The position numbers were made by a program, and so were the translations under genes. Under the pieces are notes generated by a model, which was not told the DNA's origin, ran no database searches, and worked only from the letters and a program-made list of their open reading frames with translations. This document shows, one piece after another, positions 48,405-59,800 of a DNA stretch of 64,000 nucleotides (within the stretch, counting starts at the first letter, position 1; the number at the start of each line of letters is the position of its first letter). The DNA is taken from the NCBI GenBank assembly GCA_009760855.2, contig WPIO01000165.1, positions 613,501 through 677,500 of the forward strand, written 5' to 3'. The DNA is from Cristatella mucedo. Lineage: Eukaryota > Bryozoa > Phylactolaemata > Cristatellidae.

Positions 48405-49030
48405 TTAAGTCTCGTCGGGCGAATATTAACTACCGTCGAGATTCAGGTCACACCTAAATCAGGTTTCTGAAAACCTCTTTTTCTGTAGCAAACAACCTTC
48501 AAGCTAACAGTGTTTGTGGAAACGTTCCGGCCGCAGTGTTGCTTAACTTTGTCTGACGCTTTCGTTAATACAATTACTCGCGAGATCCTTCTCTAGTAAT
48601 TGACAACCACCGGTCAATCGCGGATGAGTATCTGGTGTGATTTGAATTATGCCTCTCGACTATTTTTGGTTCATGCATGTTACACGGTAGTCAGGTCTGA
48701 TCTACCAATCGGACTTCCAGATGTACATACGTGAGAGAGTGTGTGTGGGTGTGTGTTTGTGCTGTGCTGTGTGTGCCTGCTGCTTCTGCTGTTGTAATTG
48801 GCGAAGCGCCTTAGCTTACCTAACGTACTCATGCCTCACATGTGGTCAATAGTTAAGCCATTGACGCAGCCAGTGCGGCGTCAGGCCACTATTGCTTGTT
48901 TTATTTCTTGTCGTCTGATATGACTCATCGAGCTATCTTTTAGTACGCGTTGACAGTAATAAAGGTCGAGTCTAGTTCACCGCTCAAGTCAGCAAAATGT
49001 GTCTCCGTGAGACTCCACAAGAACTGCCGC
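48405..49030. other. no gene seen
   Basis: Unique sequence. A short GT-rich run lies at 48735-48775. Confidence 0.35.
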
Positions 49031-49038
49031 CGCTGGAG

Positions 49039-49040
<2 letters not shown>

Positions 49041-49076
<36 letters not shown>

Positions 49077-49165
49077 GTATATGTATATGTATAAATGTGT
49101 GTGTACATATGTATATATGTATGTATGTACATATATATGTATATATATATATATATAACACAACA
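49041..49165. repeat. (TA)n/(TG)n microsatellite
   Basis: TA runs with GTATATG and GTGTGTAC interruptions. Confidence 0.95.
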
Positions 49166-49599
49166 GTGTGCGCCCACTTGTGTGCGTCTATGTGTGTGTA
49201 TATCTGTCTGGAGCTCCATGAAGCCACGAGAACTGAGTGGCTGTTACGAAGGAGAGTTGTGTATAGCGCACTCACAGCCTAAGCGGATTTCGGTAGACAG
49301 CTTGCTTCAGCTCACGCAACCAAAAAAAAAGAGAGAAACGTAGCTGTGTGTGGCGGGTAGTCGCGGAAGTGAGTAGCGTGGAAGTTGCAGCTCGGGACGG
49401 CTAGAAAGAATGTGCCACAGTCGACAGCAGTAGAAAACTTGAGATTGCAGAGCCTTGTGGAAGTCGAGGCTCCTAAAGTCTCGCATCTGCAGAGCAAGAG
49501 CGTCTGTCTCCAAAAGTTTTTCGTCGTAGGAGTACAACGGCTAATTCATTGTGCACAGAAGAAGGACCTGTGGGGACGGGGAAGCTAAAACGAGGAGCG

Positions 49600-49965
49600 G
49601 CGGTTCGGCTAAGGAGCGAAGCCGTGGTGGGCTTTGTGGGTCATTGCAAAAAATCTGCTCCGTATCCATTGATGAACCGGAAGTCATCGTTGCTCCGTGA
49701 GCAGAGGAGACAGCTAAGTCTCTGGGAATTATTCACTAGCCACATTCACCGGGAGCTCTGGAGGCTGCAACGGCTTTTCTTCGGTGGCCATAGCCAAAGC
49801 GGAAGTGGCTAGGCTAGCCGAGACAGAGTCAGTGAGCTAGTTCAATTTTTATAGCTGGCCACAGTGGGACGGCGGTAGCTAATTTTTGAACGGAATCGAA
49901 CCCGATGGCTAGCTGTTGACTGACGCTGTCTTATCAATAAAGCTTTCAAACTTCGAATGGTTATC
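49600..49965 (-). mobile_element. LINE-B fragment
   Basis: GCCGTGGTGGGCTTTGTGGG and TGGCTAGCTGTTGACTGACG match LINE-B at 8910-9240. Diverged and interrupted. Confidence 0.65.
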
Positions 49966-49969
49966 AATT

Positions 49970-51070
49970 AGTCACTCTGTCTTGCGTCCTATGGACAAGA
50001 AACTAAACTGACGCACGGATACCCGAAATGCAAATGTGGAGACATCCCTCATTATTTGCATTACCGAGAAGACTAATTCGAATGGTCTGAAACTCATAGC
50101 AGGTTCAAATTATAGTAAAATGAAAGTGTTATAAATAATTAAATTATAACAACACGACACCATACATAAGCGTCGTGTCATTCCGTCATCCCAGATGTGA
50201 CTACACTCCAAGAAGATCGACTACGTACGTACGAACAGATGTTTGCACAACATGGGGCAGCAAAAAACTAATGCGAACTGCAAATGTAGAAATGCTAATG
50301 TTGTGGCTGAACCAGCTGGCGCTCCCCCCCCCCCCGACTTTAGTTTGGTGTTCGTCACACACAGCAACCTCTTTGCCCCTCTCGCCCACCGAAGTGCCCC
50401 GCGACTGCTCCTGTTACAATAATCACTAACAGCACATCCCAAAGGCATACCACATCGAGTGTCACAGTCCACTCGTACAACGATCAAGGGCAGTGCCATC
50501 ATTTAATCAAAACCAAATGCTCCCTGATCTATAGATCAGCTCATCACGTAGTCAGAGCTGCACGCAGCTGCTCTCTCCCACGGTTCCGTTATAACTCCCT
50601 CTCGCACGTCCCCTTATGCAGGCGGGCTACCACACAGCCGCTCTGAGGCACGCTGGAGTACGGCCTTTGGCAGCAAGCAAGATTAGACGAAGGCCGGTAG
50701 ACAGCTGCCAACTTTTAATATACCGACGATTCCTTATTGCACGTAGCTTAGACTAGAGCCGGCACGCAGCTGCGGTTCATCGGTCTGCCGTCAACGAGCT
50801 GTCGCTGACGCAGCTGGCGGCTGCCAGTGTATCGCTGCAGAGCCGTTGAAGCTTCCTCAGCCACATCCGTTCCTTCAATTATGATGCTGGTGTAACGGCT
50901 GCTCGGACGACCCAGGCGACCGCATGGCCTGTGGTAACAAGCTGGCTGCGTTTGACATCGGCGTTCACGCGTCGCCGCGGCATAAATTTCTTCACCGCTG
51001 GCGCCTCGCCGGCGGTCAGCCTACCGGTGCATCTCACGCCGCCCGTACTTCGCCGCCGCGTCTTGGTAAC
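49970..51070. other. no gene seen
   Basis: Unique sequence with short C runs (50327-50337). No exon recognised. Confidence 0.35.
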
Positions 51071-51077
51071 GCTTTAT

Positions 51078-51150
51078 GGGCAGCATCTGTAAAGTGCCTA
51101 GAGAAAGATTCAGTTCTCTGGGGGCGCTATCCAAATATGATATTATAATA
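51078..51150 (+). mobile_element. LINE-A tail fragment
   Basis: GCAGCATCTGTAAAGTGCCT, stem-loop core (AGATTCAGTTCTCTGGGGGCG) cut at 20 here, and an AT-rich end. Only the last 70 bases remain. Confidence 0.75.
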
Positions 51151-51154
51151 AACT

Positions 51155-51770
51155 GATCGATATACAACGTCACCTGTGTGTTCTTGAGGTTCACAGCTTT
51201 CACCCAGAATTTACCTTTACTTTCCGAGGTTATCAGTTTTTCGCTCGAAGGTAAAAAATCTGGCAGATTAGCTCCTTCAAACAAGACTTATTGGCGTGCC
51301 TCAGGGCTGCACTGCAATGGCACCACCGCTTGGTTCCGGCATTGCAGAACTGATGTCCGTGCGACAAATACAGGCAATACAACGACACTTACAACCTTGC
51401 CCACACATCATCCATAGATCTGTAGCGCCCTGCTGGCCTTGGCTGAATTTTAGCGCGAACAAGAGCTGCTCGGCGGCGGGCTAGAACTCCTTTGTCCTGG
51501 AGCAGTGAGCCAGAGAGGAGCGTCAGTGCGGTTAGAGAGCAAGAGCTTAAGAGCAAGCCAAGAAGCTTTGAGACCAGCGGTGGCGATTCGGCCTTTAGAA
51601 TTGGTCCGATACCCGCGGAAGCTGCTGATTGATGTTGGCTGGCCAGTCAACCTCCGCCTTCACTCGTTCCAAGAAAGAATCGTCTGGAACACATTCGCCA
51701 TTCAAGCTGGACAGAGGTGCCCTTCCAGTGGCCTAGTGACGGTATTAATTTCTTGCCGTAATGGGCTGGG
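51155..51770. other. no gene seen
   Basis: Open frames on both strands, none with a known domain. Confidence 0.3.
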
Positions 51771-51772
51771 GT

Positions 51773-52690
51773 GTCGGGCCCAATACCACTAAGCTCTTGC
51801 CCTATTGCCTCAGCTAAGTATTTAAGAGTCGAGCGACGCTCGCTCTTGGTTTCTTTTGGTCTTGTGTCTCTTGTCAGGCTCCGAGCATCGACGCCGTCGG
51901 ACTCGTTTCTCTGAAAGCGAGGGAGGAGGGTGGGCTGTTCGCCGGCGATTGACGGAACAGGACGAGACAGCGCTAGGAGGATTCGGTGGACTCCACCGAA
52001 TACGGCCGTATCGCGCCCGGGCTGGCATTTTGTGTTTCTTTTGTGTTTTGTGTGTGCGCGCTTGCACGTGGTCTTGGCATAAGGATTTGCCGGTGCAAGC
52101 TAGACGTAGTTGGCGTGTGCGGAGTCCTAGTTCTCTGGTTTGGGTTTAGGCTCCAGTTCGAGCTCTGTCTATTTGGGTCGTTCCACATTATAGATGTAAG
52201 TAGCTTAAGTGTGGAGACGTGTTTCCTCCACAAGAGTGCTTGAGGTGGCGTGTGTGGAGTATTCCTGCCGCACTGGTGGAAACCGAGTCCTAGTTCTCCG
52301 GTTAGGGTTTAAGCTCCAGTTCGAGCTCTGTCTATTTGGGTTGTTTCCCACTACAGACGTAAGTAGCTTCAGTGTGGAGAAGTATTCCCTCCACAAGAAT
52401 GCTTTATTTGGCGTGTGTGGGGTATTCCTTCCGCACAGGTGGAAACGGAGTCCTAGTTCTCCGGTTAAGGTTTAGGCTCCGGTTCGCGCTCAGTGTGAAG
52501 AAGTATTCCCTCCGCAAGAGTGTTGGTGCTTTTGAGAGCGTGCGAGGAGTGTGGAGATAAAACTGAGCTAGACGCGCAGCGACTTTGTGCGCTTGCGAAT
52601 AAAGCTCAGTAAAATCCCCAATGTGTGTGTCTCGCTTTCCAATTCACGCCGCGGGCTCACGACCCCTTTTAGTAACGGTAAGCAGCTCGG
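51773..52690 (+). mobile_element. likely solo LTR (LTR retrotransposon fossil)
   Basis: Begins TGTCGGGCCC, has a core promoter-like TATTTAAGAG at 51820, a poly(A) signal GCGAATAAAGC near 52595, and a CA end near 52683 followed by a GGCGCCAGAAACG sequence that could be a primer-binding site. An internal tandem repeat (about 52110-52535) makes it long. No second LTR or intact coding region was found beside it. Family not resolved; Ty3/Gypsy is possible. Confidence 0.5.
52110..52535. repeat. tandem repeat inside the LTR, about 2.5 units
   Basis: GAGTCCTAGTTCTC and TCAGTGTG(A/G)AG-type words recur at roughly 120-180-base spacing. Confidence 0.75.
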
Positions 52691-52779
52691 CGCCAGAAAC
52701 GCTCGTTTCGTGGCGGCCAGCTTATTGCGCATAGGCGCGCACCGAACGGCAGTAGGCGCTAGGATACGCCGCTAGGTAA

Positions 52780-53215
52780 GCGGCAGGTCAAGCCTACTCC
52801 GCCGAGCCTTCGGCGCTACAGATCTAGTTGGTGCTTCGCACCAAGCACGCACTGGGGCATCAACCAATAGAAGAGGATTGAGCTGGGTATTATTCCTACT
52901 GATATAGAATGTACCGTCAGAAATTCCGTGTTCAGGCAGTGTTCTGGGAAAGTCTGTACCTAAGATGACAAGGATCGTCATAATTTCTACGACCGCAAAG
53001 CATCAGTCCTTGAAAGTGGTCGCTGGTTGAAATCGAACCTTGGTTTCACCACAAGCATGAATAGGGTCACCACTGGGTCTGAGCTCGATTTGAAAAGTAG
53101 CGCAGTTTCAGATTGCTGTTGAGCAGATGGTCAACTGCCAAAGAAAACACTTCGAAACCTGAGTCCAGCCGGACTTCGACAGCAGTACCGTTAAGCATGC
53201 GTTGCAGAACGAAAC
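52780..53215 (-). mobile_element. LTR-retroelement pol fragment (fossil)
   Basis: Minus-strand words like VEVRLDSG and ILVILGTDF resemble a retroviral-type aspartic protease region. The piece is short and broken. Old; relation to the adjacent LTR is unclear because the strands differ. Confidence 0.4.
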
Positions 53216-53219
53216 AAGG

Positions 53220-55960
53220 GCGACTAGACAGTGTTTAACTGCAGCGGCCTATTTCTTTTCCGAGCTGTTTTCCTGGCACAAATACAAACGCGCTTTCTTT
53301 CCTGACCTATTTCCTTTCGTGACCTATTTGAAGTTTCCTGGCGGGCTTGGGGCGGACTACAGTCTTTACCTCCGTGCCCCCTGCCAACGCAGTCCGGCGC
53401 CAAAAGTCGCTGCGAAGGTCGTTGCATTGCTGCAGCTTTTTCTTGTTAGCGATCTTCGATTGTACTCACATGTCGGATCTGCGCTTTCATTTAATTGATG
53501 CCACGGCCCCAGATCGCTGTATGAGTGGGCTTTGGCACTCGATGCGGTAGGCAGACGGGGCGGGACGTGCTACTGGTAAGTGATTGTTATGACAAGGGAG
53601 TCGGGGAGACTCCAATGGGCGAGAGGGGCGAAGAGAGTTGTGCTTCGCCCTGCTCCGCGTGTAGGTGAAATAAACCTGTGGTGTTACTCGTCGGCTGGCG
53701 TTCTGTGTCGTTCGCGACGATGACTCAAGCTACAGGATCGTTGACAATCGATTGCTGAGTGTTGTACCATTCAGTCACAGGCGCAGCTAGAGGGACCAGG
53801 CTCCGCTTCCAGCCGAGCCCGTCGCTGTACAACGTCAAGTGATTACCTCACGACGCCTTCGCCAGATATCAGCGCCTCCCCGCCGAGTAGGCTCCAACCC
53901 ATTCACAAAGCGAGCCATAAATACGGACGCGCGGTGTGCCGAAAACCAGTCGTAGGCTGGCGTACTACCGTCTCTCTTGTGTCTCGGCAGCTTCGTCTGC
54001 TTCGGCTCCTCGAGTGCACGGCTTCGGTGGAGTTAAAAAGGCTCGATTGAAGCACTGAGCAGCAGGCTCGATAAATAACCTGAGAGAAGACGAGCCATCT
54101 GGGAACTCAGCGCTTCTTAAATTCTTTTGAGCCCCGTCCCAGCTCGGGGAACAACTTCTGGAGCTGAACACTTACATACATTCTTCAGGGTTGACGCACA
54201 TTGTTAATATTCAGCATAAGCCTGTATTTTAGTGCATGGCCAGGCAAAGTGCGCCTGCTTTGATCCTGCGTACAGTCCAGCATGCACTCGTAAATCTGCA
54301 TTTACAAGGTTTGATTAAACACAGGCTTTCTTCCTAGTTTGGGACGTCGCCGTGCACACAGGGTTGTCCTACCTGGGCAGCCTGTAGTTAGAGGACACAA
54401 GAAGTGGAGCACGTTGTAATACATTTCAGCTTTCTCGGCTTGAGCAGAAATAACACGATCGGCCACTGGAGCTGCTGCCGAGGGCCTAGCTATATATGGG
54501 TGCTGTAAAAAATGCACAACTCGTAGTAGCCGACAGTAATGGTTGACCTCTGCATTATGAGACCTTCCTAGCATTACAGTTAGGTCTGTCGGGATAGAAT
54601 TGTACCCAGGCTAGGTTCAGTTGGCTGGGACGGGACGGCTGTAACGTGGAAAGGGTAGCCCAAATAATCGCAAAATATTGAACTGGCCAAATTCCTTCAC
54701 ATTTTCTGAAAAGTAAGCATCACCGGCTTCATATCTTCTACACCTTCCGCTACTTTAGGATCCAGCAAGTAAACTACAATCTAGAAACCCTCACGCACGG
54801 GTAGCAGCTGAAACTTGGTGCGTACAGAATTCTCCAGTGAAAGACGCTTGCGATCAGCTTTGATATCAGCAGCTCCGAGCTTTGCACCTCGAAGACGCCA
54901 CCAACTCACCGAGAGACAGCTCACGTGCACGCCTGATAAGGGCAAGCCTGATAAATAATAAGCTCGGCGGCAGCTCGACCTGGCCAGGCTATCGATGGAC
55001 TAGATTGACCTTGCTAAGGATGGATCGACCTTGCGTGGCTATTGATGGACTGAGGCAGCCGACCACGGGTTCCTTCCGGTGCTAACAGGCAAGCAACGGT
55101 CAGTCCGCCCGCTGTGCTGGGTCGCTCTGCCGCGAAGAATGGCAAGCCAAATCAACGTGGTTGGTCACTCTAAAAAGTCACATTTTCTTGGTTGGGAGCC
55201 CTGGAATCTTGCCTATCGCGAAACTTAGTAGAGACAAGATACCAGCATGCAGCATGATGTTCATTCTGGGCTGATTCTTATCTCGCATTAATTGATTCCT
55301 GGGAAGCTCCTTTAGGCAAACTAACGTGATCTATTTTTATTGTGAAATTTAGTCCATAAAACGCCAATAGACGTTCAGTTTAACTTGTTAACATGGCTGC
55401 AAAACTGGTCTTGCTCGATGGGTATTTTTGAAGACCTGTTAGGTGTAGTGAAGGAGCGATACCGACAGGCAACCGAGGCTGCATGGTTAAGCCAACACCA
55501 TTAGCCGGCCTTTTCAGTAAAACTCATGCTCAGTGAAATCTGCTGCAGCAGAACAGACGATGCAGAAGCTTGTGGCCTTTCTGCCAGGCCATATATGGGA
55601 GTTTATATGGAATCTGATGGGACATCATGCTAAACGCATACATACCAGCAGTATACGTGTTTGTTTTTGGGCTGTCAAATAATATCGTGCCATGATTTGC
55701 ATAACTCAAGAATGCCTCGATTAGTAGAAAACCCTCTTATACAAACGAATGTACAGCCCAACAGCAAGAATTTTTGCGTCAGTATGTAGCTACTTCCAGG
55801 TATTTCTTGTTGTAAGGTAAGCAATGCAAGCTGTCAGATGTTCATCAAAAGCTGATTAGCTGTGAGCACACAATAGTCATCACCGATGCCTCCATGCCTC
55901 CTAGGAGCTACAGAAGCCAGCACGAGCATGCAGACACACAGAGACAGACACAGACAGACA
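53220..55960. other. no recognised gene
   Basis: Includes an ATAAATACGGACGCG TATA-like word at 53918 and an AATAAA-like GTGAAATAAACC at 53665. No exon or family is assigned. Confidence 0.3.
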
Positions 55961-55964
55961 GACA

Positions 55965-55965
<1 letters not shown>

Positions 55966-56039
<74 letters not shown>
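55966..56039. repeat. (CA)n microsatellite
   Basis: Nearly pure CA, about 37 units, preceded by GACA repeats. Confidence 0.95.
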
Positions 56040-56042
<3 letters not shown>

Positions 56043-56707
56043 TGTGCACCAAAGCAGAGGCAGCAAGATCTTGCTGCTGATTAACTGTCAGTAAAACACG
56101 ACATTCCATACCGATGCAGCAGTATGGCCTACTCTCAAGCTTTAATCACTGCTGCTGCAAATTCAGTATCTATAGAACATCGTCATATGCAAACCAAGAT
56201 GACAGAAGCAGGTACACTGCGTGCCAGGGCAATAGCATCCAAGTCTGCCGAGCCACACAAACTGCTGCAGCTCAGTTGCTCCCAAATTTGGTGCACGGGG
56301 CACTAGCCACACATGACCACGTCGGTACACCGGCTTCGAGGGGAGGGGGAAGGGGCAAGGGGGCCACATTGCCGTTTCCGTCGCAAATGTGCCACGAAAG
56401 ATGTGCTGGTCCAACCCTTATCCGAGTCTGCCCACAGTAAAACGACCAGCTAGGTGCCGCAGGCTATCGAATCTGCCAAGTACAAGACATGGTCAACGAC
56501 CGAAAACCAACAGCTTGCACGTTGAGACTGACAGGCAGACTTCCTCGATGAGGCCACGGTCGCTGGCAGACCGCACGGTCGCACTAATACAGGCGACCCA
56601 GTGAGCGTTATTCCTGGCTGCACGGTTCCTTCCTTCAGAGGCTCAGCTCTACAGCTCGAGACTGCTGCTGGGCTAACGACGTGACCAAGTGAGTGAGACG
56701 TACACGA

Positions 56708-56856
56708 CTAGATGTCGTAGTCGTCTTCGGGGTTCTGCTCACGTCTCCTCTTGGCCGCAGGCTGGCCGTCTTCTGCGGATGCTGGCGAAGCTGCCTCCTG
56801 CTTGACTAGCATGGTGGCACTGCTTGCAGCCGACGCCTGAAGCACGGCGCCATCTA
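56708..56856 (-). CDS. TAF9: TAF9 last exon, acidic C-terminus
   Basis: Acceptor CATTTCAG, then [38 protein letters not shown] and stop TAG at 56708-56710. Confidence 0.92.
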
Positions 56857-59800
56857 CTGAAATGAAGCAAACAAAAACAGCTGAGGAAGCGCAGAGCCGA
56901 AACACGGGGCAGTGGCACGGCAAGCACGCACAGCAAGCTCCGACGAACTCCAAACCTTGCAAGAACACCAAAGGTCAAAACCCCAGCCGACATCACCAAG
57001 TACAACTTCCGACCGGGGCCGGGGAAAAAAGCTGCCACCACGATCGTAGCGGCTGCACCACATTCAACAATGCAGCAACTGGCTGGCTGACACATACTGC
57101 TGCAGGCTTTCGCGAGTACAGAGATCTGGCAGGGCAGTGAGCACTGGCACCTGCAGCCACTAGCTCCTCCTAGCTTAGCTTGCGAATGTCATCCGGGTTT
57201 CGGATCTTCTAAACAGCATTTCAAATTCCAATATAGTAGCAGCACCAATTCTGTGCTCAACCATGCTTGAGATGACGATTAGCTAGGGGCTGAAGTCTGG
57301 GAGAAGCTGGTTAGGTGCCTCCAGACGTGGCCACAGTAATGGCATCAACAAGTGCTGAATATGCACATAACTTAGTCACAGCAACGACGATTATCATTAA
57401 TCGTGCACCTAGTTGACGGCATACTGTTACATATTTAGTGCCCTATAGCAAGCAGTGGGAGGAAGTATACCCACAGATGATACAAGATTAAGACGAGTTC
57501 TTAAATATTTCTAGCTACTTTTCTAGCTCAACGAGCTTTCTCGATCATATTCTTGCGTGGTGCAGCGCTACGGGTAGAGGCTAGTATTTGGTGTTAAGAC
57601 AGACGTAACCCGACACACTAAGAATTCTTGGACATCGTATGCATATGGATCATGCTTGTGCTAGTTGGCAGTTTTATGGTGACGATGGATCTACTATTCA
57701 ATTTTATTACATCAAGTGCCACCCGTTTAAACTAGGTCAGCCAACGATGCTCTCGAGCACCATTTCTAATATCATATAAAAGGATTGCCTACCAACCAAA
57801 GCATGGCATACTAACCAAGATACTGAGCAGAAACTCTAGCAGGCCAATATGCTGATTAGTTTGACTAGAGAGATCCAGAAGCACGACCGAGCGAACCACA
57901 CCTCGTGATCTCTCGTGTCAAAGAATCGTACAAAAAGACAGACACTTACCATGCATAGACGGAGCCACAGACACATTAGCCAATGGTGGAGCAGATAAAG
58001 CACTGCCACTGACAATACGAATAGTGGGAGTTGCAGGCACCGTCACGACATTCGGCTGTGCAGAGGATGCCGGTCGCAGGACCCCAGTGCTGGGTGCTGA
58101 AGCCACACCGGCCGCAGCACGAGAGGCAGAAACGACTTGAACCACAGGAGCACCAGCAACCGTGATCCGTGGAGCTACGGTGCTGGCCACTGCAAGTGAT
58201 GTACACATAAGCAAAACGTGTTTTAGTTGGTCAGACACATCCAGGAGAACCACGGCAAAGCAGCTACATAACAACTCAAGAAGTCACCGAGAGTATATCA
58301 CAGACTGAAGCTCAAGAGTACTGCACAAAGAGTGAGGGCAAATCCCATGACCTACACTTTGGTGGTGTCATAACCAAAGGGCTGCGTGGATAGTCAAGAT
58401 GCTTACGCCAGCAAAATGTGATATGATCACGTGCTAAAGGCTAAGCAAGCGACTCATAACGTCCGACTTGCAACTTCACTCAAACAAAAAAGTACTTTCG
58501 CTGGCCGACCACCTCAGCCGATCTCTGTTTAAAAGCATTAACTGTGTATGCATTAGGTTTCTTAAGGCAGAATTTCAAGAAAACTACAAAAACTGGTCCC
58601 ACAAAAATTTTGCTATACATTCTATCAAAAGTCCTGGAGATTTATATATACTCTGCAATTATGGTGATGTATACCAAAACGTATCCAACCGAAATCCTAA
58701 ATCAACTAGCATAGTGCAGAAGAATTGGCCAAGTTATGGAATTCATATGGCACAAAGCTACACTATAAATGAAGCTGTATAAAAATCACAAGCATGCAAC
58801 TCAACAAGCTGTATACATGGTTTGCATAATCATTTTTATCTTCTATGGGGATGTCAATAGAACTTTCGATCCCATTTATAACACGTTTGTCTTTTAAAAG
58901 ATACATACACAAATATTTGATTTTTAGAATAATTATATAAGTATTTTCTTGACAATCTGCACTATTATATATCTTCTATGGGAGCCTAGTGCATGCAAGC
59001 ATTAGTGGACACTATCATCGACATTAGGGCAGACCACCCCTATTCTTTGTAACGTCCTCTATTTATCGCGGCATGGAGTAGGTCAGCGTTCGCCAAGCAT
59101 CCGGATTACATATTTAGTACCTAGCAGCTGCTTGAGCAGACCAAAAGCAGCTGCTAGGGAGATTATGAGCGACAGTTGTCAGCTCAAAGCAAGCGCATCC
59201 CCAACCTGACCTGTGGATGCTTCATAGGTTTGAGATCAGGAGATTGGCTCGACCAACTAAGGACGGTCAATTAAGTCTCCAATGAACTGCTTTTGTAGCT
59301 CTTCCAACATGCTTGGAGCCATTATCCATTTTCCAAATAGACAGCAACAAGAGCTCAGACACAGGGCAACCCAATATTTTGGACGTCTATCAACATGTTC
59401 CCCTAGATAGTTCCATTGCAAAAGCAGAAAAACGCGACAAAACAAGCACTGTTCCACCACCATACTAGAGCATAGACTATAAGCAGTCTTATTAGGTACT
59501 CCTTCATTTTCTACAACATGCAAAGGTCCTCGATTCACCATCGCCGTGGCACATGATTTTACTTTCGTCGGTTCTGAGAACACGGCTTCAGTCATCAACA
59601 GTGAAGTGGACGTGTTGCCATTGCTAAAGGCTTTTCTATTATCTGTTGCTGGCTTTTGCTCACACATCTATAAATGTCATTCCAAAAGCCTCATACGAAC
59701 CATATTGAGACTTTCAGCTTTGTAGTGTCCTCTTGTAGGGGGACTTTGAGAGAGCTCGAAGTGGGGGTCTCCTTTATCCCCGAGTGCTCAGTTTCACTAG

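Noticed and set aside
53586-53735. A second short LTR
   Set aside because: It starts TGTTATGACA, has an AATAAA-like word and ends in CTACA, but flanking target duplications do not match and no coding part is near.
53900-54180. Gene start or LTR with a TATA box
   Set aside because: The TATA-like word alone, with no exon or element following, is not enough.
58468-58782. 104-residue plus-strand ORF
   Set aside because: It lies in a TAF9 intron, antisense, AT-rich, without homology.
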